DNA of 64,000 nucleotides from Micromonospora profundi (GCF_011927785.1 NZ_JAATJK010000001.1:3348001-3412000); one strand, 5' to 3'. Positions 27,617-37,040 are shown, numbered from the stretch's first letter. A program made the numbers and translations. The notes: a model not told the origin generated them from the sequence alone.

Positions 27617-29203
27617 GTGGAGGCAACGGTGCGGGCAGAGCCGATCGCCGGTCGATACGAGCGGGTCGAGGAGATCGGCTCCGGCGGCATGGGGCACGTC
27701 TGGCGCGGCTACGACAGCGTCCTCGACCGCGAGGTCGCCATCAAACTCATCCGCGTCGAGGCCGTGCAAACCCCGCAGCAGGCGGAAGAGTTCGCCAAGC
27801 GATTCCGCCGCGAGGCCCGCGTCACCGCACGCATCCAACACCACGGCGTGCCCCAGGTGTACGACGCGGTCCTCGACCGCTCCTACGACCGGCTCTACCT
27901 GGTGATGGAGTTCGTCCGTGGCACCGCCCTGCGGGCCTTTATCGACCCACAGCATCCGCTGCCGGTTACCTGGGCCGCCGCTATCGCCGCGCAGATCTGC
28001 ACCGTCCTCTCCCACGCCCACGCCATCCCCGTCGTGCACCGCGACCTCAAACCCGACAACGTCCTGGTCACCGCGGATGGGGCGATCAAGCTCCTCGACT
28101 TCGGCATCGCCGCCATCCTGCGCACCGACGTCACCCGCCTCACCGCAACCGGCAGCGCCCTCGGCACTCACCACTACATGCCGCCCGAGCAGATCCAGAA
28201 CGCACAGATCACGCCGCAAAGCGACCTGTACGCCCTGGGCTGCGTGCTGCACGAACTCCTCGCCGGGCAGCGGGTCTTCGCCGGCGGCAGCGACTTCGAA
28301 CTGTGGCACCAGCACGTCACCGAGCCGCCACCACCTCTACGGACGCTCCGCCACGACGTGCCCGCAGCGATCGAGGAGCTGGTCCTCGATCTGCTGGCCA
28401 AGGCCCCAGAGGACCGGCCGGCGGACGCCTACGACGTCTACGAGCGGCTGCTGCCCTTCCTGCCCCTACCTGGATCGGCACCGCCCGCCTCCGAGCGCGC
28501 GAGCAGCACGATGCCCGACCCGACGCTGGTGTACCGCCGACCCAATGCGCCCCGCCGCCGACCCGCACCCGCTCCCGTGGTCCCGGCGCCGCGCAGTGGC
28601 ACGTCGAGCGCCGATCCGGCGGCGATCCTGCGGACCGAGGTTCGAGACGCGATCAAGGCTGCCGTTGCCCAATCCGACGAGCTGCTGGACGACGAGCGGT
28701 TCGCCCAGGCTGCCGAGGTGCTCGAGGGTGTGATCGGACCCGCCAGCGAGGCGCTCGGTGCTGAAAGTCCACGGGTGCTGGGTCTGCGATCACGGCGAGC
28801 GGCCATTCTCATCATCGGCGGGGACTTCCGGCGCGCGCTGCCGGAGTTCGACGCCCTCGCCGCCGCATACACCCGTACCGCTGGCCCCACCAGCGAGGAC
28901 GCGTTGGAATGCCTGCGGCAGGCAGCCCATTGCCGGGCGGAACTCGGCCAGGCCACCACAGCCCTGCGCCAGTTCCGGCAGGTGCTGACGCACGTACGCG
29001 CCGCCTCCGGCGACGTCTCCCCCACCGCTCTCGACCTACGTTTCAACATCGGCATACTGCTGGTCTCCGAAGACAAGGCCGCCGAGGCCGCAGACGAGCT
29101 CCAACCGCTGCACGACGACCTCTGCGTCGTCTACGGCCCAGACCATGAGCTGACCCGGGAAGTGGCCGACCTGCTTGCCCGGCTCAGACTCGCCGCCGAC
29201 TGA
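27617..29203 (+). CDS. Soluble Ser/Thr protein kinase with TPR-like C-terminus
   Basis: 528 aa, GTG start. The Hanks-type kinase domain is complete: glycine loop GSGGMG (21-26), VAIK lysine 43, HRDLKPDN at about 140-147, DFG at about 161, and GTHHYMPPEQ for the P+1 region. A Pro-rich linker (about 290-335) leads to helical repeats with a TPR look (about 345-520, with EALGAESPRVLGLRSRRAAI, then AHCRAELGQATTALRQFRQVL). No membrane span, unlike PknB-type kinases. It is encoded directly after the type I R-M genes. Kinases beside R-M loci can trigger abortive responses (as in Pgl/BREX and Stk2-like systems), and that role is inferred here. Confidence 0.88.
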   Translation: MEATVRAEPIAGRYERVEEIGSGGMGHVWRGYDSVLDREVAIKLIRVEAVQTPQQAEEFAKRFRREARVTARIQHHGVPQVYDAVLDRSYDRLYLVMEFVRGTALRAFIDPQHPLPVTWAAAIAAQICTVLSHAHAIPVVHRDLKPDNVLVTADGAIKLLDFGIAAILRTDVTRLTATGSALGTHHYMPPEQIQNAQITPQSDLYALGCVLHELLAGQRVFAGGSDFELWHQHVTEPPPPLRTLRHDVPAAIEELVLDLLAKAPEDRPADAYDVYERLLPFLPLPGSAPPASERASSTMPDPTLVYRRPNAPRRRPAPAPVVPAPRSGTSSADPAAILRTEVRDAIKAAVAQSDELLDDERFAQAAEVLEGVIGPASEALGAESPRVLGLRSRRAAILIIGGDFRRALPEFDALAAAYTRTAGPTSEDALECLRQAAHCRAELGQATTALRQFRQVLTHVRAASGDVSPTALDLRFNIGILLVSEDKAAEAADELQPLHDDLCVVYGPDHELTREVADLLARLRLAAD

Positions 29204-29431
29204 TAGTTCCGCCACCACCGTTGGCTCAGGTCTCCCCCCGCGGGATTGCTCCCGGCCTCGATGATCTCTATGCTTCCTGGGCGTCAAGAGTGGTCAGCGT
29301 CAAGCCTCCCGGCTTGCTGACCCGGCAACCGCGCCACCCGCGCACGGTGCCTCCGGGGGAAGACCAGGTCGACCGCAAGCTGCGGCACGGCAAGAGCGGG
29401 TGCCTCATGGCACCGGGAGAGCGAGTTCACC

Positions 29432-30034
29432 GTGCCGTTCAACGAGCTGGACCTGGCCGCCTTCGCGGTCTGCCTGACCTGCGGGCACCTTCGCGACGGT
29501 GCCCCGCGCGAGCAGCGGTGCCGGTGCCAGCCCCGTACGCCGGAGTGGGAGCAGCAGTGGCAGGGCCAGGACATCCCTGGTGACCTCGACCTGTGTGTGT
29601 TGTGCGTCCGGGACACGGTGATCACCCGAACCCGGTGGTCGTGGCTGGCCTGCGAAACCTGCCGACACGTCTCGCAGCTCGTCGGCGAATGGTACGGCCA
29701 CCGTGCTGCACTGCCGCTGGGCCGGCACTCGCTCATGAACGGCGACGTGGTTCAGCCGCCGACGGCCGCGAACACCGAGGTCGCTGCCTCGCTGGTGACT
29801 TCCGCGCGGCGTGGTAACGAGCTGCGCGAGTGGCAGCAGGTGGAGTTCGACCGGCTCGCCGAGCCACTACGCCCAGTCGGCCCAAGTGTGCCGCTGGTCG
29901 AGTGGCAGCGACGGTGGTCGCCGTCGCTCGGAGCAAGCGTCGACGCTTTCGACCGCTACGGCGTCATGCCCGTCCCCCACGACCTCAGCAGCCTCCGGCA
30001 GGCGCAGAACGAATTCTTGGCCACCGCTCGTTGA
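29432..30034 (+). CDS. Four-knuckle zinc-ribbon protein
   Basis: 200 aa, GTG at 29432 with GGGAGAG about 12 bases upstream. The first 85 residues contain four cysteine pairs: CLTCGHL, CRC, CVLCVRD and CETCRHV, enough for two treble-clef or ribbon zinc sites. The C-terminal half has a helix (REWQQVEFDRLAEPL) and no recognisable catalytic motif. It follows the kinase gene on the same strand (228-base gap) and precedes a strong terminator, so it probably belongs to the R-M/kinase transcription unit. It may be a kinase substrate or nucleic-acid-binding adaptor. Family unknown to me. Confidence 0.72.
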   Translation: MPFNELDLAAFAVCLTCGHLRDGAPREQRCRCQPRTPEWEQQWQGQDIPGDLDLCVLCVRDTVITRTRWSWLACETCRHVSQLVGEWYGHRAALPLGRHSLMNGDVVQPPTAANTEVAASLVTSARRGNELREWQQVEFDRLAEPLRPVGPSVPLVEWQRRWSPSLGASVDAFDRYGVMPVPHDLSSLRQAQNEFLATAR

Positions 30035-30042
30035 TCGCCAGT

Positions 30043-30093
30043 CCAGCCGGCTGCTGTTGGTGGTAACCGATCTCGCCAACAGCAGCCGGCTGG
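30043..30093 (+). terminator. Perfect 18-bp hairpin terminator
   Basis: CCAGCCGGCTGCTGTTGG (30043-30060) and its exact reverse complement (30076-30093) flank a 15-base loop, 8 bases past the zinc-ribbon stop. There is no T-tract. The position and stability suit an actinobacterial intrinsic terminator ending the R-M/kinase unit. Confidence 0.75.
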
Positions 30094-30208
30094 TCATCGC
30101 CCATCGACGGTCCGGTGATAACGGGCAGCTCGGATGCCGCGCCGTTCGATAGCATCCGGCCATGATGGACAGTGGCGGGCAGCGAAGTCGGTGCCCGGTG
30201 GTCGAAGC

Positions 30209-31186
30209 ATGACCATCATCAGTGGTTGGCCGGCGCTGACCGTGGCATTGAGCAACAGAGCCTCGCCAGCGAGGTTGTTCATTCAGGAGCGGTTCGGCCG
30301 CTGGCAGGACCTGCAGGCACGGTATCGGGAATCCGTGGGCTCCCTTGTCGTGCCTGGGAGTCAGGCAAACCCTGGCACCATCGGCTCGGCCTTCGACTGG
30401 ATGGTGCGCTTCATGCTGCATCCCAGACCGGATCTGCGCTTGGCACTGCTCGGCGCGCGCACTCCCCCACTCCGGCACGCGGTCGACGAACTGGCGCGCA
30501 CGCTGGATTACTCCCGAAGCGGCGACAGCGTGGGGACCTCCCGGTTCACCGGGCCGGCCGCAGGCAGCGAAGCCGACCATCAACTCGTTGCCCGGGCGTG
30601 CTGGGCGCTGGCGCTCCTCACCGACCTGTACCGGGTCGGTTCCACACCCGGATCCCCGTTGATGGCCCTGGCCCCAAGGTCCATCACCGCCGGGAAGCTA
30701 CTTGATCTCGCTCCACCCGCGGCCCTCGACGAGCTCCAGGCATTGCGCGCCTTCGCCGAGCGGAGCCTCCTGCCGTCCCTGTCGGCGCGGCATGGCGCGT
30801 GGGCCCTCGGGCCGACCTTCGCCGGGTCATCGTTGATGAACGCCGACGCCGATCTGATCGCCGCAGGTCTGCTGCTCGACCTCAAGACGGGCCTCGGCAG
30901 CAAGCGCCGCGCCGGGACGCGGCGGTCCTCATTGGAAGCGCCGACCATCATGCAGCTGCTCGGCTACGTACTGCTGGACTTCGCTGACGAGTTCGCCATC
31001 GAAGCCGTCGGCGTTTACAACGCCCGCTATGCACACCTGACGACGTGGCGCCTACCGGAACTCCTGGCTGAGTTGGCGGGCCGGCCCGTTGATCTAAGGG
31101 AGGAACGTGTGGCCTTCCATCAGCTGCTCGCCAGGGACGACCACGTTACTCCTCGCGTCGGAGACCATCTATGTAGCCCTGGATGA
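30209..31186 (+). CDS. PD-(D/E)XK-like putative nuclease
   Basis: 325 aa from the ATG at 30209 (protein MTIISGWPAL); an upstream GTG at 30134 is possible but lacks support. Around residues 210-227 it has ADADLIAAGLLLDLKTGLG, fitting the acidic residue plus (D/E)-x-K core of RecB-like nucleases. About 25 residues later comes QLLGYVLLDF, matching the QxxxY-type motif seen in that superfamily. The N-terminal 200 residues are helical. It sits just after the terminator of the R-M/kinase unit and overlaps the convergent T5orf172 gene by 41 bases. A nuclease role in the island is inferred from motif spacing only. Confidence 0.6.
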   Translation: MTIISGWPALTVALSNRASPARLFIQERFGRWQDLQARYRESVGSLVVPGSQANPGTIGSAFDWMVRFMLHPRPDLRLALLGARTPPLRHAVDELARTLDYSRSGDSVGTSRFTGPAAGSEADHQLVARACWALALLTDLYRVGSTPGSPLMALAPRSITAGKLLDLAPPAALDELQALRAFAERSLLPSLSARHGAWALGPTFAGSSLMNADADLIAAGLLLDLKTGLGSKRRAGTRRSSLEAPTIMQLLGYVLLDFADEFAIEAVGVYNARYAHLTTWRLPELLAELAGRPVDLREERVAFHQLLARDDHVTPRVGDHLCSPG

Positions 31187-31892
31187 GGGCGGACGCGTCG
31201 CGGTAATCGAGGTCGAAGAACTCGCGGTCCTTGCGCACCCGATAGGGCGCCAATCGATCGTGCAGCTCGGCCTCCACCGACGGAGCATCCGCGACCACCC
31301 ACAAAGCGCGCACGCCATACGGGATAACGACGCCGGTCGCCCGATTGATCTCCCTCACCCGCTCCTCAACGGTCCGCTCGGTGTAGCCAATCTTCAGCAT
31401 CCGAGGCTGCTCGCGAGTCGACAGCACGTAGATGTAGCCAGCTCCTCGCGGTTCACGCGGCTGTTCCCCGACGAGTCCGGCCAGATGGACCTGCACGTCC
31501 GCGTCAATCAGGAGCGTGAGCTGCTTCGCAACGGTTGCATCGTCGCCATCCCTGATCGCGCTCCGTAGGCGACCGAACGCATCACCAGCTTGTAGGCAGC
31601 GCTTACGTCCAGGGCGGCCCAGCTGTTGCCACACGGTGAACCAGTCCCACTGGTCCTGCTTGTGACAGCGCGAGTAGAGCCCCTTGACTTCCGACAGGGC
31701 CTCCAGCAGTGACGGGCTGGACTCAATCGGGCCGTTCTGCAGGTAGCTCAGCACGGCCGCTACCGACTGACGTCGTTTCTGCTGGACCTCGGGCTTGACG
31801 GGGGCCATCCCGAAGCCCCACTTCTGCACGACCTGCACGCGATGGTCTCGAACTGGAGATGCCACGACCGCCTCCTCCTCCCGTAGCTTCAT
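31146..31892 (-). CDS. T5orf172 (GIY-YIG-type) domain protein
   Basis: 248 aa. The C-terminal domain (about 151-236) has AGYIYVLSTREQPRMLKIGY, then TVEERVREINRATG, VEAELHDRLAPYRVRKDREF and a final FDLDYRDA. This is the T5orf172 family, related to GIY-YIG nucleases and found in phages and mobile regions. The N-terminal 150 residues are helical (VQQKRRQSVAAVLSYLQNG) and unassigned. The gene is convergent with the PD-(D/E)XK-like gene and their 3' ends overlap. It marks the right end of the defence-like block. Confidence 0.82.
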   Translation of the reverse strand: MKLREEEAVVASPVRDHRVQVVQKWGFGMAPVKPEVQQKRRQSVAAVLSYLQNGPIESSPSLLEALSEVKGLYSRCHKQDQWDWFTVWQQLGRPGRKRCLQAGDAFGRLRSAIRDGDDATVAKQLTLLIDADVQVHLAGLVGEQPREPRGAGYIYVLSTREQPRMLKIGYTERTVEERVREINRATGVVIPYGVRALWVVADAPSVEAELHDRLAPYRVRKDREFFDLDYRDASALIQGYIDGLRREE

Positions 31893-32147
31893 GCGCCGTC
31901 GGATGCGGCGATCCCGGCCACCTCAGCAGCGGCCGGAATGAGCGGGAAGAGTATCCAACACGACTCGCTGGCCGCCGAGCCGGAGCCCGTGCGGAAGGCC
32001 GCCCGCCTGCGAAGGAACACGCGACTACAGGCCGAGAGAGCGGAGCGGGCAAGATGACCCTCTGCGTGGTCTCCGGCCCTACCCGCGAGGAGACTCGGGC
32101 GGTCGCCCACGTGCTGGCCCGCGTCCGGCCCGCCGGGCCGGAAGTAG
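31893..32147. other. Intergenic stretch, divergent promoters
   Basis: 255 bases between two divergent genes. No supportable coding frame and no strong repeat was seen; it presumably carries both promoters. Confidence 0.35.
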
Positions 32148-34097
32148 GTGACAATGGCATCCTGTTTCACCGCCATGAATCATCACGACGGATCGCTGGC
32201 GGCGTCGCCCGAGGAGGAGTCCGTGGAGTTGGCACCAGAATCTGATGCCGTCTCTGCGGCCAGCGCCGTTCGCGCGTCAATCGGCTTCGACCAGCTACGC
32301 AAGGTCGGGGATGCGCTGTACTGGCTGGAGTCCCGTCCGAGCTCCGGGAGCGGCCCGACCCTTGTGCGGTGGTCGGCAGACGACGGCGTGGCCGACGTAA
32401 CTCCATCGCGTTTCGCCGTGACCAGCAGTGTGCACGCCTACGGCGGTGGTACGTACGCCCCGAGCAGCGACGAGGTGTGGTGCGCCGGCGCGAACGGCCT
32501 CTACCGGGTAACCGAAGGCCACGTCCGCCTGATGGTGGAGGACTCGTCGTCGTTCGGTGACCTGACGATCGGCAACGGCGAGCTGCTCGCTGTACGGGAG
32601 ACCGACGACGGTGACGCCCTGGTGGCGGTTTCGTTCGTCGGCGCCCCGGTGATGCGGGTGCTTGCGGAGACTTCGGGCTTCTTCGGGGCTCCGCGACCCC
32701 GGCCGGGAATGCTGGCCTGGTTGCGGTGGAGTGAGCGGGACATGCCGTGGGACGCGAGCGAGCTGTGGGTGGCACCCTACGGTGCCGACGGGTTGCTCGG
32801 CGATCCGGTGAAGCTCGCAGGCGGGCCGACGGAGTCCGTGGTGGAGCCGCGGTGGGGGCCGGACGCCGCCCTGTACTTCGCGTCGGATCGCAGCGGCTGG
32901 TGGAACCTCTATCGCTGGGATGGAGAATCGGTCGAGCCGGTGGCTCCGGTGGCGGCCGAGTGCGCGGCCGAGCCGTGGGAGCTGGGCTACGTCTCTTACG
33001 ACTTCCTGACTGATGGCCGAATTGTGATGGTGGTGCAGGAAGGGCCCCGCCACCACCTGGCCGTCGTTGATCGAGCGGGAGCGGTCACGCCGGTGAAGCT
33101 GCCCTACACGTCGATCAAGCCGTACCTCGCGGTCGGCGGCGCGTCGGTGGCCTTGGTGGGATCGTCACCGGAGGTGGCCCCGCAGGTGGCGCTGGTGCAC
33201 CTGGGCGACGAGCCGCGTGTCGAGGTGTTGGCTCGGGCCGAGCATCCGGGGCTTGACGAGCTAGCGGTGTCGACGCCGGTGGAGCTGCGCATCCCGGTTG
33301 AAGGCAGCCGGGAGGTGGTGGCGCTGGTATATCCGCCAACCGGGGCGGCCCCGGACTGGTGTGCGCCCGTCATCGTACGGGCGCACCCGGGTCCGACGGC
33401 TTCCAGCCTGGTACGGCTGGACTGGCAGGCGCAGTTCTTCACCAGCCGCGGGTTCGCCGTCGTCGACGTCGACTACACGGGAAGCACCGGGTACGGGCGG
33501 GCATTTCGGCAGGCCCTCTACGGCCGTTGGGGCATCGACGACGTGGTGGACTGCCGCGCCGTCGCCGAGCACCTGCTGACCGAGAGCCGGGCGGTCCCGG
33601 GGGCGGTGTTCATCCGTGGAGCCAGTGCCGGCGGATATACCGCGTTACATGGGATGACACAGGACGGTCCGTTCGCTGCGGCAACCGCCGTGTCAGCGAT
33701 CGTCGATCCCGAGCGTTGGGCGGAAACCGTGCCTCGATTCCAGCGCGCACACGCGGCCCGGCTGCGGGGTGGCGCCGGGCGAGTTCGTGCAGAGGACATC
33801 CGCCGACCGGTCCTGATGATCCATGGCACCGCCGACGACGTAGCGACCGCCGACGACGTGCGGGAACTCGCCGACGAATTGCAAGATCGGGGCGTGCCGC
33901 ACGAGCTGATGCTGCTCGACGGTGTTGGGCATTACGTCGCCACCTCGGCTCATGCTGCCCGGGCGTTGGAAGCAGAGCTTGCCCACTACCGCTCGGCGAT
34001 GCCGCAGTGGCGTCCGGCTGACGGCTATACCACCGCGGACGGTAGCCGGTGCCGCACGTACTCGCCGAGTTCCTGTACTTCCGGCTCGCCTCGGTAG
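32148..34097 (+). CDS. S9-family prolyl oligopeptidase-like serine peptidase
   Basis: 649 aa; the start may be GTG 32148 or ATG 32154. The N-terminal two thirds form a beta-propeller (repeated blades such as YFASDRSGWWNLYRWDGESV). The C-terminal alpha/beta hydrolase (about 390-640) carries the nucleophile elbow GASAGGY (Ser about 492), the Asp in HGTADDV (about 562) and His in DGVGHY (about 594). It cleaves small peptides, probably in the cytoplasm since no signal peptide is visible. The 3' end overlaps a convergent regulator gene by 73 bases. There is no sign that it takes part in the neighbouring operons. Confidence 0.9.
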   Translation: MTMASCFTAMNHHDGSLAASPEEESVELAPESDAVSAASAVRASIGFDQLRKVGDALYWLESRPSSGSGPTLVRWSADDGVADVTPSRFAVTSSVHAYGGGTYAPSSDEVWCAGANGLYRVTEGHVRLMVEDSSSFGDLTIGNGELLAVRETDDGDALVAVSFVGAPVMRVLAETSGFFGAPRPRPGMLAWLRWSERDMPWDASELWVAPYGADGLLGDPVKLAGGPTESVVEPRWGPDAALYFASDRSGWWNLYRWDGESVEPVAPVAAECAAEPWELGYVSYDFLTDGRIVMVVQEGPRHHLAVVDRAGAVTPVKLPYTSIKPYLAVGGASVALVGSSPEVAPQVALVHLGDEPRVEVLARAEHPGLDELAVSTPVELRIPVEGSREVVALVYPPTGAAPDWCAPVIVRAHPGPTASSLVRLDWQAQFFTSRGFAVVDVDYTGSTGYGRAFRQALYGRWGIDDVVDCRAVAEHLLTESRAVPGAVFIRGASAGGYTALHGMTQDGPFAAATAVSAIVDPERWAETVPRFQRAHAARLRGGAGRVRAEDIRRPVLMIHGTADDVATADDVRELADELQDRGVPHELMLLDGVGHYVATSAHAARALEAELAHYRSAMPQWRPADGYTTADGSRCRTYSPSSCTSGSPR

Positions 34098-35398
34098 GGA
34101 TCGAGGTCGACCTGGACGTCGACGATGCGTTGCACGCAGCGGTGGGACAGGGTCGCGGCGGCGTGGTCGACCGCAGTGCGCGCTGTGGCACAGGCTTCGT
34201 CGATCCGCCCGGCCGTTGCCAATGACGAAGCGAGGAGCGCGGTGTCGATCGCGAGCCGGCGCACGTGCGACGGACGAAGCCCGGCGAGGGCTGTGCCGAG
34301 GTGCCGTTGCGCCAGCCGGGGCTGGCCGAGATCGTGAAAGCAGTGGGCGAGTTCGTCGGCCAGGTAGGCGACAGTGAAGTAACGAATCCACGGCGGCTCC
34401 TCGCCCGCCCGGCTACGCGCAAGCTGCCGTTCCGCGACGCCGAGGTGGGCGGCGCACGCCGCCTCGCGCCCGAGGCGGGCCTGGGCGCGGGCGGCCACCG
34501 CGTGCAACGCGGCCCGCACGGCCGGGGTGGCGTGACTCTCGCTGCCCGTCAACGCCGCGAGCGCCATCCGCAGCGCAGGCTCGGGGTGGTTGCAATGCAG
34601 GGACAGATGAGCGATGTTGACCGCGAGCAGATATCCGCCGTACACGCGGTCACCGGCGGACTGGGCCAGCCGGAGGGCGCGTAGATAGCGGCGTTGAGCC
34701 AGACCGTAGGCGCCGGTGTCGACCGCCTGGTACCCGCACAGCTCAAAGAATCCCGCCGCGAGCCCTTGCAGGTGGACACGGACGGCCTCGCTCGCGGGCG
34801 AGGCCGCCAGCAGCTGGTTGAGTTCGCCCTCGATGTAGTGCTGCACCTGGGCGTGGACTCGGCCGGCCCCGAAGGTGTGGTCCAGCTCGCGAAACATCGC
34901 CAGCGAGGTCTCCGCAGCCTGGAGATCTTCTTCTGACACCCATCCCGAACGGGCCGGAGCGTCGGACCTCTGCGTCAGCGAGCCGACTTCAGCGGTCAAC
35001 CATTCCAATGCGGCGCGATCGAGGACGCCGGGCTGAAGAGGTACCCGCCTGACCAACTCGGCGTGTTCGCCAATCCTCGTGTGGTCCGAGGTGCCGGCCG
35101 CAGAAGCGCTCGCCGTTTCTGGAATCGTTCGGGTCCTGCGACGCTCTTCCTCGATCAGCGGCCACATCCGCCTGAGAGCGCCGCCAGCCGAGAGTGCCGC
35201 GTCGCACGCCTCAGCGAACTTGCGGGATGGGAACCGGTCCGCTGTTTCCACCCGGCGCACCAGGTCCGCGCTGAAGCAGATCATCGCCCCGAGCTTCGCC
35301 TGCGAGCACTGCGCCGCTTCGCGCAGGCGACGGAGCTCGGCGCCGAAGAAGTGGCGCTGCGACGCGAACGCCTCCAATGCCCGCGGCGTCTGCCCCAT
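34025..35398 (-). CDS. XRE-type HTH regulator with TPR-like C-terminus
   Basis: 457 aa. The N-terminal HTH (about 18-60) has FGAELRRLREAAQCSQAKLG and RRVETADRFPSRKFAEACD. The rest is a long stretch of helical repeats (ALRLAQSAGDRVYGGYLLAV; ALAALTGSESHATPAVRAAL) of the Streptomyces-type XRE-TPR regulators. It lies immediately downstream of the 13-gene preQ0/RT operon on the same strand (155-base gap) and could be co-transcribed or respond to the compound made there. A second protein of the same layout lies on the other side of the operon. Confidence 0.85.
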   Translation of the reverse strand: MGQTPRALEAFASQRHFFGAELRRLREAAQCSQAKLGAMICFSADLVRRVETADRFPSRKFAEACDAALSAGGALRRMWPLIEEERRRTRTIPETASASAAGTSDHTRIGEHAELVRRVPLQPGVLDRAALEWLTAEVGSLTQRSDAPARSGWVSEEDLQAAETSLAMFRELDHTFGAGRVHAQVQHYIEGELNQLLAASPASEAVRVHLQGLAAGFFELCGYQAVDTGAYGLAQRRYLRALRLAQSAGDRVYGGYLLAVNIAHLSLHCNHPEPALRMALAALTGSESHATPAVRAALHAVAARAQARLGREAACAAHLGVAERQLARSRAGEEPPWIRYFTVAYLADELAHCFHDLGQPRLAQRHLGTALAGLRPSHVRRLAIDTALLASSLATAGRIDEACATARTAVDHAAATLSHRCVQRIVDVQVDLDPYRGEPEVQELGEYVRHRLPSAVV

Positions 35399-35553
35399 GG
35401 CGCATCCCCTTCGAGTGCGTCGCAGCTACTGCATCCAGGTGCAGAGGCGGCAGAGGTCGACGAACGCTGATGCTACTACGATTTGTCACCGGCAAGGGGC
35501 GCGGCCATTGCCTAAAGAGGCTGGTCGTGGGCGTTGAGCGAAGAATCGCGCAG

Positions 35554-36171
35554 TCAAAGCCCGGTGGCCGCTGGTAAGCGGCCGAGTATTGGCACTGCGC
35601 GGAACGCCTCCGCGTACGCGGCGTTGATTCGCCTGCCGTGCAGCTTCCCGAGCGCCTCGGCCATCGGCCCGAAGTGATCGAGGATCGGCTGGGATGTGTG
35701 GGACCGAAGGGCGTCGAGCTTGGTGGGCCATTGGTCACCGACGTCGACGATGATCGGCAGGTCGATTGGGCGGCCGTGCTGGTCGAGGTTGTTGTAGCCG
35801 TCGCAGTGGTAGACCCGCGTTGGGTGCCCGGTAGTGATGACGACGTCGGGCAGGGCGCTGAGGACCGCCTCGGCGCATCGGCGGTGTTCGGGGTGGATGT
35901 CGTTCGTCGGGTGGGTGATCAGTACGTCGGGGCGGACTTCCCTCAGCACGTTGGCGACGGTCGAGACAGAGAGCTGGTCCATGAGGTAGAGATCAGCCCC
36001 GAGCAGGCGTGCGCCGACTGTGGCCTCGGCGTCGCGGACTGCATCGTGGTGGGGAACGGCGATGACGGCCGTGCCTCCGTGGCGGACCTGGCGGGCGATG
36101 GTTCCGCCCGCCCAGAGTTCGGCGTCGTCCGGATGCGCCATGAGGGTGAGCAGGATGGACTCGGGCGTCAC
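35554..36171 (-). CDS. PIG-L family deacetylase
   Basis: 205 aa from the GTG at 36171, which overlaps the preceding stop by GTGA (GTG 36174 is the alternative). Signature AHPDDAEL at the N-terminus and HPEHRRCAEAVL (zinc ligand His) around 90 match zinc-dependent N-acetylglucosaminyl deacetylases (LmbE/MshB-like). It probably removes an acetyl group from an amino-sugar-bearing intermediate. It is the last gene of the overlapping operon, which also has two glycosyltransferases. That supports a role in trimming a glycosylated small molecule (inference). Confidence 0.88.
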   Translation of the reverse strand: MTPESILLTLMAHPDDAELWAGGTIARQVRHGGTAVIAVPHHDAVRDAEATVGARLLGADLYLMDQLSVSTVANVLREVRPDVLITHPTNDIHPEHRRCAEAVLSALPDVVITTGHPTRVYHCDGYNNLDQHGRPIDLPIIVDVGDQWPTKLDALRSHTSQPILDHFGPMAEALGKLHGRRINAAYAEAFRAVPILGRLPAATGL

Positions 36172-37040
36172 CACAGGCCCAGTCCCTCAACGATCTCCGC
36201 CGGTGCGGGCAGGAGTTGACTCCGCTGGCCGGCGGGAATGACGGGAACGTCCAGCTCGTGGTTGAGGCGGATCATGTCCCGCCATTTGCCGGCCAGGCCG
36301 AGCTGTTCCCGGACGAGGCGGCCCCGTCCGGTGTCCAGGCGGCCGGAGGTTGCCAGGTCGTCGAGGATGAGGCCGTCGGCGAGGAGGGTGGCGGCAGTCT
36401 TGGCGCCGATGCCATGGATGCCGGGGATGTTGTCGGCGGGGTCGCCGGTGAGCGCGCGAAAGTCTGCCCATTGGGCGGGTGTGACCTGGTGGCGGGCGAA
36501 GACGTCGGCGGGGCCGATGTAACGCTTGCCGGGGTGCATCTTGGTGTTGAGGACACGGACGCGGTCGGTGACGAGCTGGTAGTAGTCGCGGTCGCGAGAC
36601 ATGATCACAATCTCGCGGGGCGGCGGGGTAATGCGGACGAGTGTGGCGATGACATCGTCGGCTTCGGCGTGGTCGAGTTCGGTCCAGACGATGCCGTGCT
36701 GGTCGAGGCCGCGCTTGACGTCCGGGAGGAACTGGATCGGGGCCAGTGCGGCCGCATCGGTGGGCCGTTGGGCCTTGTAGGTGGGGTCGACTTCTTTGCG
36801 GTCGCTGCCGCCGTACTGGCCGTCGAACACGACGATGACCTCGGGTTGATCGGTGAGGTCTTCGCGGATGGCGACGCGGAGCAGGGCGAAGAACGCGAAT
36901 ACGCCGGTGAGTAGACGTGTCTTGTCACGGGAGCGGATTTCGGCGGGGAAGCCGAACGTGGCGCCCCAGAGCAGGTTGTGTCCGTCGACGAGCAGGAGCG
37001 GACAGGGTTCGGGTGCGGATGGCAGGACAGAGCCGCCCAT
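36168..37040 (-). CDS. FEN-like 5'-3' exonuclease
   Basis: 290 aa. It resembles the N-terminal 5' nuclease domain of DNA polymerase I as a stand-alone protein: LLVDGHNLLWGATFGF, VVFDGQYGG, ELDHAEADDVIATLV, MSRDRDYYQLVTD and the H3TH loop GDPADNIPGIHGIGAKTAA. All the acidic clusters needed for two-metal catalysis appear present. The start overlaps the previous stop by TGATG, so it is translationally coupled inside the operon. A structure-specific flap nuclease in a small-molecule pathway is unexpected and hints at a nucleic-acid step, possibly paired with the RT upstream in the operon. Confidence 0.9.
   Translation of the reverse strand: MGGSVLPSAPEPCPLLLVDGHNLLWGATFGFPAEIRSRDKTRLLTGVFAFFALLRVAIREDLTDQPEVIVVFDGQYGGSDRKEVDPTYKAQRPTDAAALAPIQFLPDVKRGLDQHGIVWTELDHAEADDVIATLVRITPPPREIVIMSRDRDYYQLVTDRVRVLNTKMHPGKRYIGPADVFARHQVTPAQWADFRALTGDPADNIPGIHGIGAKTAATLLADGLILDDLATSGRLDTGRGRLVREQLGLAGKWRDMIRLNHELDVPVIPAGQRSQLLPAPAEIVEGLGLW

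Noticed and set aside
35567..35583. GGCCGC-N6-GCGGCC hairpin near the PIG-L stop
   Set aside because: Short, lies within the coding end and is not distinguishable from chance in such GC-rich DNA.
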